A stretch of DNA of 64,000 nt from an uncultured Planctomycetia bacterium. Its GTDB lineage: Bacteria > Planctomycetota > Phycisphaerae > FEN-1346 > JAACEH01. Made by a program: the position numbers and the translations under genes. Shown here piece after piece: positions 45,312-54,900 of the stretch. How positions within the stretch are numbered: the first letter of the stretch is position 1; every line of letters starts with the position of its first letter. Where the stretch lies: positions 16,556 through 80,555 of the forward strand of contig CAIYVX010000097.1 in NCBI GenBank assembly GCA_903929765.1, read 5' to 3'. The notes under the pieces were generated by a model, which saw only the letters and a list, made by a program, of their open reading frames with translations, did not search any database and was not told the DNA's origin.

Positions 45312-46388
45312 TCATTTTACGCCGGCGGCCGAACGGCGCCGCGAGTCTCCGCGCCCGGAGCCGACCGTGCGGCCAATGCTGAGAATCCGGCCGCGCAAGC
45401 AGCGGTGGCAATCGTCGGCCGTCTCGCGGATGCAAGCCTTGGCCGGGTAAATCTCGTAGAGCGCCCGGTACTCCACCGGCGTCAGGTTCGGCATCACCAC
45501 GTTGGCCCCGCGCGAAAGCCCGAGTTCGCGGCCCGCGGCCAGATTCAAGGTGGCCAGGGCCGTAGTACTGGGAATGTTCGCACCGGGACAGACGAGCCGG
45601 GCCAGAGCCACGACTTTGTAGGTCATCGCCTCGGTGTTGGGCACTTGGTCCGCCCCGCCAGACGCCGGCGGATCGCGTCCGAGCGGCGTCTCGGAATGAG
45701 CGATATACGGCCCGACACCAATCATATCCAAGTCGAGTTCGCGGAACAACTCGATGTCGCGGGCCAGGTCGTCGAAAGTCTGGCCGGGAATGCCGATCAT
45801 CACGCCGCTGCCAATTTCATAGCCGAGTTCGCGGAGGCGGCGGAGGATTTTTACCCGGGTGTGCCACGGCGGGTCTTGTCCCGCCGTGTCATCTGTCGGC
45901 CGGCGCGGCGGATGAATCCGGCGATAAAGCTCCGCGTTGGAAGTCTCGAACCGCAAGAGATAGCGATCCGCCCCCCCTACCCTCCAGAGGGCCAGTTCCT
46001 CGTCCGCGCGTTCGCCAAGGCTGAGCGTCACCGCCAGCGGCGTCTCGGCTTTGATGTGACGCACCACGTCGGCCACCCACGGGCCGGTGAGGCGATAGTC
46101 TTCACCGGCCTGGAGGACGACCGTGCCGTAACCAAACTCGACCGCCCGACGGGCACAGGCGAGGATTTTGCTGGCGGTCATGCGGTACCGTTGCAGATCG
46201 CGTCGCCCGGCCCGCAGTCCACAATACCCGCATTGCCGTACGCAGTGGTTGGAAATTTCGATCAGGCCGCGCAGGTGGACTTCGTCACCAACGTGTTCAC
46301 GGCGCACGGTGTCGGCCTGACGCCAGAGTTCTTCCAATCGGCGCTCGTCGGTTTCCCGCAGCCAGGCCAGAATCAGCTCATGCGTCAT
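45312..46388 (-). CDS. hydE: [FeFe]-hydrogenase maturase HydE, radical SAM
   Basis: HydE processes the HydG product during H-cluster assembly. The 358-residue product has the radical SAM motif CVRQCGYCGLR (near 54). It also has the HydE-typical segments GYGTVVLQAGEDY, GSGVMIGIPGQT, IGVGPYIAHSETPLG and GANVVMPNLTP. Residues near 165-178 (PTDDTAGQDPPWH) are an insertion relative to HydE as I remember it, encoded by a palindromic repeat. The start overlaps the kinase gene upstream by 11 bases. Confidence 0.95.
   Translation of the reverse strand: MTHELILAWLRETDERRLEELWRQADTVRREHVGDEVHLRGLIEISNHCVRQCGYCGLRAGRRDLQRYRMTASKILACARRAVEFGYGTVVLQAGEDYRLTGPWVADVVRHIKAETPLAVTLSLGERADEELALWRVGGADRYLLRFETSNAELYRRIHPPRRPTDDTAGQDPPWHTRVKILRRLRELGYEIGSGVMIGIPGQTFDDLARDIELFRELDLDMIGVGPYIAHSETPLGRDPPASGGADQVPNTEAMTYKVVALARLVCPGANIPSTTALATLNLAAGRELGLSRGANVVMPNLTPVEYRALYEIYPAKACIRETADDCHRCLRGRILSIGRTVGSGRGDSRRRSAAGVK
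45862..45891. repeat. Palindromic repeat in frame within hydE
   Basis: CACGGCGGG and CCCGCCGTG pair perfectly around TCTTGT. The element keeps the reading frame and encodes about ten residues in a predicted loop between conserved HydE segments. Confidence 0.6.
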
Positions 46389-47547
46389 GGCCGGGCGCCT
46401 CCGGGACGGCCGGTTCCGCGGGCGGCGGCGTGCGGCTCAAGGTCACGGTAAAGGTGCTGCCGACGTCGGGTTGGCTGGCGACGGTGGCATCGCCGCCGTA
46501 GAGCTGGGCCAACTTCTTGACGATGGCCAGGCCGAGGCCGCTGCCGAGGATGTTGCGGGTCTTGTCGTTCTTGATGCGGACGAAATCGCCGAACAGCCGC
46601 CCGCACTCTTCCTCGGTCAGGCCGATGCCGGTGTCGACCACGCGGATCGTGACCTGGTCGGGAGCGTCTTCGAGCGTCACGTCCACGCGGCCGCCGTCGC
46701 GATTGTACTTCACGGCGTTGGAGACGAGGTTGTTCATGATGATTTCCAGTTCACTGCGGTCGGCCGTCAGGCGCAGCGCCGGCGGGGCGTGCAACTCGAC
46801 CACGAGGCCGCGCGGCTGGGCTTCGGGCAGTGCGGTTTCGATGGCCGCCTGGGCGGCTTCACGCAGGTCGCAGTCGACCAGGTCGCGGCGGCGCTGGCCG
46901 GACTCAATTCGCGTCAGATCGAGGAGGTCGAGGATAAGTTTGCGCATGTGTTGCGAGCGGATAAGCGACCGTTCGATCATGTGCTGGTAGGCGGCCGGAT
47001 CGTCGCCGGCGGAATGGTCCTTGAGGATGTGGAGGTAGCCTTCGATGGCGCCGAGCGGGGCCTTGAGTTCGTGGGCCACGACGGAGATGAACTGGAAGCG
47101 GAGTTGGCGTTTCTCGCGGGCCAGTTGGCGGGCCTGGCGGGCCAGAATCAGGCTGCCGGCAGCCTTGCGGACCGTGTTGCGAAGTTCGTCGGGAGTGAAC
47201 GGCTTGGCCAGAAAATCGTAGGCCCCGCGCTTGATGGCCGTGACCGCAGCCTCCAGCGAAGCGTAAGCCGTAATCATCACGGTCAACATGCCGCGCTCGG
47301 GCGTGACGAGGCGTTCCAGAACCTCGAGGCCGCTCAGGCCGGGCAGCTTGTGATCCAGCAGAAGAATGTCGGGCGGGTCGGCGGCGAGGCGTTCGATGGC
47401 CTGCTCGCCGGTGGCGGCGGTTTCGACCGTGAAGCCGATGTCGCCATTGACATCGGGCAGGCGAAACTTGAAGTTGGCCAGGCTCCGGGACACACCGGTC
47501 AACATTCCGGGTTCGTCATCGACGACCAGCACTCTGAGCGTTTCCAC
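46378..47547 (-). CDS. Receiver-histidine kinase hybrid
   Basis: The 389-residue product starts with a receiver domain (VLVVDDEPGML, phospho-acceptor DILLLDHKLPG, YDFLAKPF). HisKA (FISVVAHELKAPLGAI) and HATPase_c (NNLVSNAVKYN, DTGIGL, GSGLGLAIVKKL) follow. There is no DNA-binding or membrane domain, so it is a cytoplasmic phosphorelay element. The GTG at 47547 behind CGAGGAGCAATC, 19 bases after the hydrogenase-kinase stop, is chosen. The ORF track start at 47685 would overlap that gene and is implausible. It probably receives phosphate from the hydrogenase-fused kinase; the final output is not visible here. Confidence 0.85.
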   Translation of the reverse strand: METLRVLVVDDEPGMLTGVSRSLANFKFRLPDVNGDIGFTVETAATGEQAIERLAADPPDILLLDHKLPGLSGLEVLERLVTPERGMLTVMITAYASLEAAVTAIKRGAYDFLAKPFTPDELRNTVRKAAGSLILARQARQLAREKRQLRFQFISVVAHELKAPLGAIEGYLHILKDHSAGDDPAAYQHMIERSLIRSQHMRKLILDLLDLTRIESGQRRRDLVDCDLREAAQAAIETALPEAQPRGLVVELHAPPALRLTADRSELEIIMNNLVSNAVKYNRDGGRVDVTLEDAPDQVTIRVVDTGIGLTEEECGRLFGDFVRIKNDKTRNILGSGLGLAIVKKLAQLYGGDATVASQPDVGSTFTVTLSRTPPPAEPAVPEAPGHDA

Positions 47548-47566
47548 GATTGCTCCTCGCGTTCGG

Positions 47567-49567
47567 CTAAACCGACGGCGCTTTTCGCGGCAAGGTGATG
47601 GTGAAGGTTGTGCCGGTCGGGCCGGCGGCCGGGTCGGCGTTGGACTGCAAGGTGATGTCTCCATGATGCATCTTAATGATACCATAAGTCACAGCCAGAC
47701 CCAGGCCGGTGCCCTGGCCGATCTGTTTGGTGGTGAAAAACGGCTCGAAGATCTTTTCGCGGTTTTCCTTGGGGATGCCAATGCCGGTGTCGGACACGGC
47801 CAGGCGGACGCGGGCGGCGTCGCCGTCGAGCGAAACCGTCAGCGTCCCCCCGTCAGGCATGGCCGCCTGAGCGTTGGAGACCAGGTTCGTCAGCACCTGA
47901 ACCAACTGATCACGGTCGACCTCGGCCGTCGGATCTTCCAGACGGCACTCGACGCGGGCGACGATATTAGCGGGTAGATGCAGGGCTTTCATGGTCCGCT
48001 CGACGAGTTGCCGCAGGTCGGTCGGTTCGAGTACCACTTTGTTCTGGCGGGCGAAGTGCAGCAAGCCGGCCACGATCTTCTTGCAGCGGTCGGCCTGATC
48101 GACGATGGTCGAGAGATCTTCGCGCAACCGGGGTTCGTTGCCGTGTTCTTCCAGCATGAGGTGTGAGTGCATGAGTACGACGCCCAGAGGATTGTTCACC
48201 TCGTGGGCGATACCGGCGGCCAGTTGCCCCATGCTGGCCAGCTTCTCCGAATGGATCAGGGCGGCCTGGGCGCTGGCCAGTTGGTCGTTGGTGACAGCCA
48301 GGTTCTTAACGGTTTTCTTCAACTCCTCGATGGTGTAGGGCAGGCACATCTCGTTTTCGGCCAGACCTTTGAAAATCGCCACGGCGTGCTCGCGGCAGGT
48401 TTCGTAGCCACAGGCGCCGCAATTAAGTTCGTCCTGGGGCGTGAACTTGCCCATGCGGGTCAGAATGGCGGAAATGTTGATGTCGTCGAGCGGCGTCGGC
48501 ATCCGCTGATCGTTGGGGATAAAGCGGCGGTGCAGATCGAGGTCGGCGCAGCGGTCCATGTTGCGCTGCCACTCGGCGCGGTCGATGGCGGCCATCCTTT
48601 GGCGGACGTACTGGCTGACGCGGGAACGGCGACGGAACAGGGCGGCCTCGGCATTCATCCCGGCCCCCATGATGCAGCCGTTGCAACAGAGGGCTTCGAG
48701 CAGCCGGACGTCGAGTTCCCCAGAGGCGAATCCTTCGAGGGCTTCGATGAACCGCCCGCGCCCTTCGGCGGCAACCACCTCGCCGGCAATCAGATCCTCT
48801 TTAATCGCGGCGGCCTGGAGCATGCCGCGGCTGATGGCGAAAAGGCCCCCCAACCCGCCGTGCGGCAGATCGAAGTCGCTTGGCGTCACGCTCTCGGGCG
48901 TGATCCCACGGGTCAGGAGCATTTCACGCAACTCCGTAAAGGTCAGGACGGCATTCACCTGACCGGCCACCGGCGGGCTGGCCGCCTCGCCCTTTTTGGC
49001 GATGCACGGGCCGACGAACACGACGCGAACATCGTCGCCGTGCAGGCGATGAATGGCCCGCGCCGCCGCGAGCATCGGCGAAACGAGCGGAGCCAGCGCC
49101 GTGACCAGGTCGGGCTGGTAGCGTTCAACGTAGCTGACCAGGGCGGGACAGGTGGTGGCAATGTAGCGTTTGTCGGTGGTCTCGACCAGGAGTTTCTGGT
49201 ACGCGCGGGCGACCAGATCGGCGCCGAAAGAAACTTCGATGACAAGCTTGAAGCCCAGCGACCGCAACATGCCGACGACACGGTGATAATCAAGGTCCGA
49301 GAATTCGGCCGGAAAGCTCGGAGCCAGTACGACCGCGACGCGATGCGGCGAGGAGAGCAGTTGCTCCACGTCGGCGATGCCGCTTTCGACACGCTTGGCC
49401 GATTGGCTGCACACGCGGATGCAGTTGCCGCAACCGATGCACCGCTCGGGGATGACCTCGGCCTGGCCGGTAGCGACGCGAATGGCCTTGGCCGGACATT
49501 CCCGGACACAGGTGTAGCAAACCCGGCATCGCTCCTGAATCGTTTGAACGAGAGACCGTGGTTGCAT
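47567..49567 (-). CDS. Sensory [FeFe]-hydrogenase fused to a histidine kinase
   Basis: The 666-residue product begins with two [4Fe-4S] motifs ([23 protein letters not shown]). An [FeFe]-hydrogenase H-domain follows, with its three cysteine motifs in the sensory-type form TTCPA, GPCIAKK and CCNGCIMG. Next come an Fe-S domain (CGACGYETC, near 382), HisKA ([20 protein letters not shown]) and HATPase_c ([23 protein letters not shown]). Catalytic enzymes have TSCxPGW and CPGGC, so this is a group C-like enzyme expected to sense rather than turn over much H2. The kinase is attached directly. It sits between two receiver proteins. Confidence 0.88.
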   Translation of the reverse strand: MQPRSLVQTIQERCRVCYTCVRECPAKAIRVATGQAEVIPERCIGCGNCIRVCSQSAKRVESGIADVEQLLSSPHRVAVVLAPSFPAEFSDLDYHRVVGMLRSLGFKLVIEVSFGADLVARAYQKLLVETTDKRYIATTCPALVSYVERYQPDLVTALAPLVSPMLAAARAIHRLHGDDVRVVFVGPCIAKKGEAASPPVAGQVNAVLTFTELREMLLTRGITPESVTPSDFDLPHGGLGGLFAISRGMLQAAAIKEDLIAGEVVAAEGRGRFIEALEGFASGELDVRLLEALCCNGCIMGAGMNAEAALFRRRSRVSQYVRQRMAAIDRAEWQRNMDRCADLDLHRRFIPNDQRMPTPLDDINISAILTRMGKFTPQDELNCGACGYETCREHAVAIFKGLAENEMCLPYTIEELKKTVKNLAVTNDQLASAQAALIHSEKLASMGQLAAGIAHEVNNPLGVVLMHSHLMLEEHGNEPRLREDLSTIVDQADRCKKIVAGLLHFARQNKVVLEPTDLRQLVERTMKALHLPANIVARVECRLEDPTAEVDRDQLVQVLTNLVSNAQAAMPDGGTLTVSLDGDAARVRLAVSDTGIGIPKENREKIFEPFFTTKQIGQGTGLGLAVTYGIIKMHHGDITLQSNADPAAGPTGTTFTITLPRKAPSV

Positions 49568-49592
49568 AGGACACCTCGCAACGGCCCAGTAT

Positions 49593-50015
49593 TTAGTGCG
49601 CGTGATCCGGCACCACTTCGGCTGGTTCGTTCAGGAGCCGCGCCACCGTGGAGCGAATCTCCTCAGGCCGGGCCGGCTTGTCCAGCATCGCGTCGGCCAT
49701 GAGCCAACTCTGGGCTTCGGCGCTGGCCGGCTTCAGGTCTAGGCCGGTAGCGCTGGTGACCGCCGTCAGCAAGATCACCGGCAGGCCGGGATAAAGTTTC
49801 TTCAACGTGTGGCACAGGACGATTCCGCTGTCCATGTGTTCCATCATCAGGTCCAGGATGGCCAGGTCCGGATGCACGCTGAGCAACAACTCCTCGGCTT
49901 CTTCGCGGCTGGTGGCTGTGCGCACGCCGTAGCCGGCCGACTTCAGGACAAGTCCGAGCTGTTCCAGGGCGTCCTCGTCGTCGTCGACCAGAACAACGAT
50001 CTTCTCTTTGCTCAT
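49593..50015 (-). CDS. Single-domain response regulator
   Basis: The 140-residue product is a receiver domain alone, with VLVDDDEDALE, phospho-acceptor LAILDLMMEHMD and the conserved lysine in MLDKPARPEE. A C-terminal tail of about 15 residues lacks DNA-binding features. Its ATG overlaps the stop of the catalytic hydrogenase gene by four bases, and the sensory hydrogenase-kinase follows 25 bases downstream. It may be a partner or phosphate sink of that kinase. Confidence 0.88.
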   Translation of the reverse strand: MSKEKIVVLVDDDEDALEQLGLVLKSAGYGVRTATSREEAEELLLSVHPDLAILDLMMEHMDSGIVLCHTLKKLYPGLPVILLTAVTSATGLDLKPASAEAQSWLMADAMLDKPARPEEIRSTVARLLNEPAEVVPDHAH

Positions 50016-51736
50016 ATCACTGTCTCCCGTTTGGCATAATGCGTGTGCAGCAACTTGTGGCTCTTCTCGCCCAGCGGCCGGCCGAGGAAATCGTCATAGA
50101 GCCGTTTGACCTCCGTGTTTTTGTGCGAGACGCGGACGGCCTCGCTACGGTCGATCTTGTAGAGAGCCTGCATGCGAGCCTTGGCAGCCTCCGGGTCAGC
50201 CCCCAGGGGCTGACCGCCGCCGTTGATGCAACCGCCGGGGCAGGTCATCACTTCGATAAAGTGTAGATCTTTGCGTCCCGCCTTAAGCTGTTCAAGCAGT
50301 TGCCGGGCGTTGCCCAGGCCGCTGACGACCGCAGCGCCGACTTCCAGGTCGCCGATTTTGGCCCGCAGTTCCTTGATCCCCTTGGCGCCGCGCAGGGGAC
50401 GAATCTCGAGGTTCTCCAGTTCCTTGCCGGTCAACAGGAAGTGGGCCGTGCGAACCGCCGCCTCCATAACACCGCCGGAGGCGCCGAAGATTTTCCCGGC
50501 GGTGGTCCGTTCGCCGAACGGCGTGTCAGCCGTCTCGCTTTCGAGGGCCATCAGGTCGAGGCCGAACCGGCGGATCAGTTCCCCCAGTTCGCGCGTGGTC
50601 AGGACGTAGTCGACGTCCGGCACATGGTTGGGGGCCATTTCGGGACGCTCGGCCTCGAACTTCTTGGCCGTACAGGGCATAATCGAAACGCTGATGACGT
50701 TGGCCGGATCGAGCTTCTGGTTCGGCGCCCAGAAACCCTTGATGATCGCCCCCATCATCTGCTGCGGACTCTTGCACGACGAGAGGTTCGGCATGAAGTC
50801 GGGGTAGAAGGTCTCCACGAACTTGATCCACCCGGGCGAACAACTGGTCATCATCGGCAGCACCCCGCCCGTGGCCACGCGGTGGGCCAACTCGGAGGCC
50901 TCTTCCATGATCGTCAGGTCGGCGGTGAAGGAAGTGTCGAAGACGCGGGCGAAACCCATGCGCCGGAAGGCGGCAACCATCTTGCCGTCGACGTCGAGGC
51001 CGGCCTTGATCCCAAATTCTTCGGCCAGTTGGACCGACACGCTCGGCGCATGCTGCACGACCACGGTTTTGCTCGGATCGGCGAGCGCGGCGACCACCGC
51101 TTCGACGTTGGAGTGTTCGGTCAGAGCGCCGGTAGGACAGACCAGGATGCACTGGCCGCAGTTGACGCAACTCGAAACGTTCAGGCCGCGGTCAAAGGCC
51201 GTGGCCACGGTGGTCTTTGACCCGCGGCCGATGAAATCGATGGCCGCCACGCCCTGAATTTCCTCGCAGACCCGCACGCACCGGCCGCAGAGTACACACT
51301 TGTCCGGGTCGCGCGTGATCGACGGGCTGGAGATGTCGAGCGGTCGATCATTCCTGGCCCCGCGATAGGTTCGTTGCCGCACGCCCAGGTCGCGGGCCAG
51401 CGTCTGGAGGTCGCACTTGCCACTGCGGGCGCAGTACAGACAATCGTCCGGGTGGTTCGAGAGGAGCAACTCGACGATCGTCTTGCGGGCCTCCAGGACG
51501 CGCGGCGTGCGGGTCTTGACCTTCATCCCCGCCGAAGCAGGGAACGAACAACTCGGCACCAGGCCCGGCGCCCCCTCTACCTCCACCACGCACAGCCGGC
51601 AAGCGCCCGTGGGCGACAGGCCTTCCATGTGGCAGAGCGTCGGCACGTTGACTCCCTCGCGCCGCAGGGCGCCGAGGATCGTCTCGCCGTCCCTGGCCTC
51701 GATCGTCTTGCCATCAGCTTCAAACTGTATCATCAT
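50012..51736 (-). CDS. [FeFe]-hydrogenase catalytic subunit, HydA/HndD type
   Basis: The 574-residue product has an N-terminal [2Fe-2S] domain (Cys 35, 46, 49, 63) and the His/Cys cluster segment HPDDCLYCARSGKC. Two [4Fe-4S] motifs (CVLCGRCVRVCEE, CVNCGQCILVCP) come next. The H-cluster domain has MTSCSPGW (near 294), SIMPCTAKK and EVMTCPGGCINGGGQ. This M3 architecture with NuoE- and NuoF-like partners fits electron-bifurcating or NAD(P)H-linked hydrogenases. The proton-shuttle position after the L1 cysteine is Ser rather than Cys. It is cytoplasmic and makes or consumes H2. Confidence 0.95.
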   Translation of the reverse strand: MMIQFEADGKTIEARDGETILGALRREGVNVPTLCHMEGLSPTGACRLCVVEVEGAPGLVPSCSFPASAGMKVKTRTPRVLEARKTIVELLLSNHPDDCLYCARSGKCDLQTLARDLGVRQRTYRGARNDRPLDISSPSITRDPDKCVLCGRCVRVCEEIQGVAAIDFIGRGSKTTVATAFDRGLNVSSCVNCGQCILVCPTGALTEHSNVEAVVAALADPSKTVVVQHAPSVSVQLAEEFGIKAGLDVDGKMVAAFRRMGFARVFDTSFTADLTIMEEASELAHRVATGGVLPMMTSCSPGWIKFVETFYPDFMPNLSSCKSPQQMMGAIIKGFWAPNQKLDPANVISVSIMPCTAKKFEAERPEMAPNHVPDVDYVLTTRELGELIRRFGLDLMALESETADTPFGERTTAGKIFGASGGVMEAAVRTAHFLLTGKELENLEIRPLRGAKGIKELRAKIGDLEVGAAVVSGLGNARQLLEQLKAGRKDLHFIEVMTCPGGCINGGGQPLGADPEAAKARMQALYKIDRSEAVRVSHKNTEVKRLYDDFLGRPLGEKSHKLLHTHYAKRETVI

Positions 51737-51760
51737 TCCACTCCTTTTGATGTTTCTTCT

Positions 51761-51907
51761 TCACCCCTCTCCCTTGGGAGAGGGTGGCCCTTTTTAGGGC
51801 TGGGTGAGGGGTTTCGCTCTCGACCTCATGGCGGCAAACCACGCCGCCAGGCCACCCACCGTCGCTCCTACTTTCTACTTTTTACTATTACCTTTTAACT
51901 TTTTACT
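51761..51907. repeat. Composite repeat element, about 145 bp, copy 2
   Basis: It has the same three parts, in the same order, as 6081-6225: a purine-rich AAAAAGTAGAAAG tract, the palindrome TGGCGGCGTGGTTTGCCGCC, and the REP-like double hairpin. It begins about 5 bases after the stop of the NuoF-GltD gene and ends 24 bases before the hydrogenase start. Confidence 0.8.
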
Positions 51908-51912
51908 TGCTG

Positions 51913-54900
51913 TTAATCCGGCTGCGTAAACTCCAGGTCGCACCTCATGCACCGGCAGGCTTCCGTCCTGGCCGCCTGCTCCGAGAGGCACAATTCGACT
52001 TCGTCAAAACTCTTCGACCGTTTGGCCACGGCCAGGTGCGGCACTGCGGCCCGGTCAACAGGCTTCGCGTCCTCGTCGTCCAGGGCGACCGGCGGGACAA
52101 AAACCTCCGGTAACGTCGTCTTCGGTACCACCCGCATAAGCTTACCCTGAATGAAACGGTCGATCATCACGGCCGCATTTTTACCCGCCGCAATGGCCCC
52201 GATAACTGTGCCCGGCCCGGTCACTACGTCGCCACCGGCAAAGACGCCCGGACGGTCGGTCATCCAAGACTCGGTGTTGATGGCCGGCGTGTTCCACTTG
52301 GTGCGGCCGATGCCATCAAGGCCAGCCGTCTCCGGCTCCTCGCTGATGGCCACGACTAGCGTGTCGAGTTCCACGTCAAATTCCGTGCCCGGAACCGGGA
52401 CCGGCTTCTGCCGGCCGGAAGCGTCGCGCTCGCTCAGCTTGTTGCGAATGAACTTCATTCCGCTCAGTTTGCCGTCCTTATCGTGAACCGCGACCGGGGC
52501 CACCAATTCCTCGATCTTGATTCCTTCGGCCAGCGCCGCCTCGATTTCCTCGGCGTAAGCCGGCATCTCCTCGCACGTCCGCCGATAGAAGACCGTCACG
52601 CTCTTCGCGCCCTTCTGGCGGAAGGCCACGCGAGCCGCGTCCATGGCTGAGTTGCCCCCGCCGATGATCCCGACGCGACCGGCGCCCAACTCCTGCCCAT
52701 GCAGATTGTGAGCCTTCAGGAACCGGATGCCGGGAATCACGCCTTGAACATCCTCGCCCGGCAGGCCGAGGCCTTTGCTCTGGTGCGAACCGAGGGCCAG
52801 ATAGACCGCCTTGTAGCCGTCCTTGAGCAACCCGTCGATGGTCACGTCCGGCCCGAGCGTCGTGTTGTAGCGCACCTCGATGTTCTGGTTCAGCAGCAGG
52901 GAGATTTCCTGGTCGAGTTTTTCGCGCGGCAGACGGTAAGCCGGAATGGCCGCCGTAAGCAGACCGCCGGCGCGGGCCTCTCGCTCAAAGACGGTCACGC
53001 GATAACCGAGTTGCGAAAGGGCATTAGCCGCCGTCAGGCCCGACGGGCCGGCCCCGATCACGGCGACTCGCGCCGCGTTGGCCTGAGCCGGTTCCACCTG
53101 GGGCGCCAGTGCCGCCGCATCGACCGTTTCGACCACAAATCGTTTGAGCATTCGCACGCCGACCGGTTGTCCGCCGCTAGCCCCGGCGCGGCAAGTCTGT
53201 TCGCATGGATGGTGGCAGACGCGGGCACAGGCCGACGGGAACGGATGAGCCGCGCGGATCACACGGTAGGCGTCGTTGTACTCGCCCCGGGCGATGTGGG
53301 CCACATAGCGCCAGGCCTCGGTTCCCGCCGGGCAACTGTTCTGGCACGGTGCGCCGACCAGTTCCTTGCAGGTTCCCGCCGGGCACTGGCGATCAAACAC
53401 GTGGGCCTCATACTCGCTGCGGAACCATTTCAGCGTGCTCAGCACCGGGTTCGGCGCGGTCTGGCCCAGGCCGCAGAGGCTTGTGGCTTTGATCATCTCG
53501 CCCAGCTTCTGAAGTTCCATGATGCCTCGGAGACGTAGGAGAGCGTCGAGCGGCTCTTCCTTGTTCCGCGGCCGGCAGATGGCCTGGAGTATTTCGAGCA
53601 TGCGCCGCGTGCCCTCGCGGCAGGGAATGCACTTGCCGCAGCTCTCCGATTGGATGAACTCCATGAAAAACTTGGCAAAATCGACCATGCACTGCGACTC
53701 GTCCACGACCACTAGACCGCCGGAGCCCATGATTGTGCCGAACTTCTTGAGAGCTTCGTAGTCGGTCGGGATGTCAAGCTCGGCCTCCGGGACGCAGCCG
53801 CCGGACGGGCCGCCGATCTGGACGGCCTTGCATTTGCGCCCGCCGAGAATGCCCCCGCCGATTTCGTGAACCACCCGGCGAAGTGTCGTGCCCATGGGCA
53901 CTTCCGCCAGGCCGGTCCGCCGGACCATGCCGGACAGGGCGAAGACCTTGGTGCCCTTGCTGCCGGCTGTGCCGAGAGCGGCAAACCAATCGGCGCCGCG
54001 GTCGAGAATGAGCGGCAAGTTGGCCAGAGTTTCGACGTTGTTAATGACCGTCGGCAGGCCGAACAGCCCTTTGACCGCCGGGTACGGCGGTCGCGGCCGA
54101 GGCATGCCGCGCTTGCCTTCGATGGAATGGATCAGGGCGGTCTCTTCGCCACAGACGAAGGCGCCGGCCCCCATCTTGATGACGATCTTCACGTCGTTGC
54201 CGCTGTCGAGGATGTTCTCTCCCAGGAGTCCGTAAGCCTGGGCCTGGGCCATGGCCTCGGTCAGGCGGCGGACGGCCACAGGATATTCGGCTCGGATATA
54301 AATGTACGCCTTGGTGGCCCCGATGGCATAGGCGGCGATCAGGATGCCTTCGAGCAGCCGGTGCGGATCGCTTTCCCCGACGGCGCGGTCCATGAAGGCC
54401 CCCGGATCGCCCTCGTCGGCGTTGCAGATCAGATATTTCTGCTGACCGTCGGCGGCACGGGCGAACTTCCATTTCTTGCCGGTGGGGAATCCACCGCCGC
54501 CACGACCTCGCAGGCCGCTCTGTTCCACCAACGTGCAAACCTCGTCGGGCGTCATGGTGCGGAAAACTTTGGCAATCGCCGAGTAGCCGCCCCAGGCAAT
54601 GTATTCGTCGATGCTGCCGGGATCGATGATGCCACTCGTGGCCAGGACGATGCGCCGCTGGTGCATCAGGAACGGATGGTCATCGAGGTTGGGCACGTCG
54701 GTCCAGGGCTTCAGGCCGATGCTGCGGAACTGGCCGAGAGCCAGCGCGGCGGGCGGACGACCGGCAAAAACGGCGTCGAGCAGCGCGGCCACGTTATCGG
54801 CAGTGACGTTGCCGAAGCTGACCCGCGTGCGGCCGGGAAGCTGCACGTCGACGATCGGTTCCTCGGAACAGAGACCGATGCAGCCGACTTCGATCAACTC

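Noticed and set aside
46378-47685. Longer start of the receiver-kinase hybrid
   Set aside because: It would overlap the hydrogenase-kinase gene by over 100 bases with low-complexity sequence; GTG 47547 has a ribosome site.
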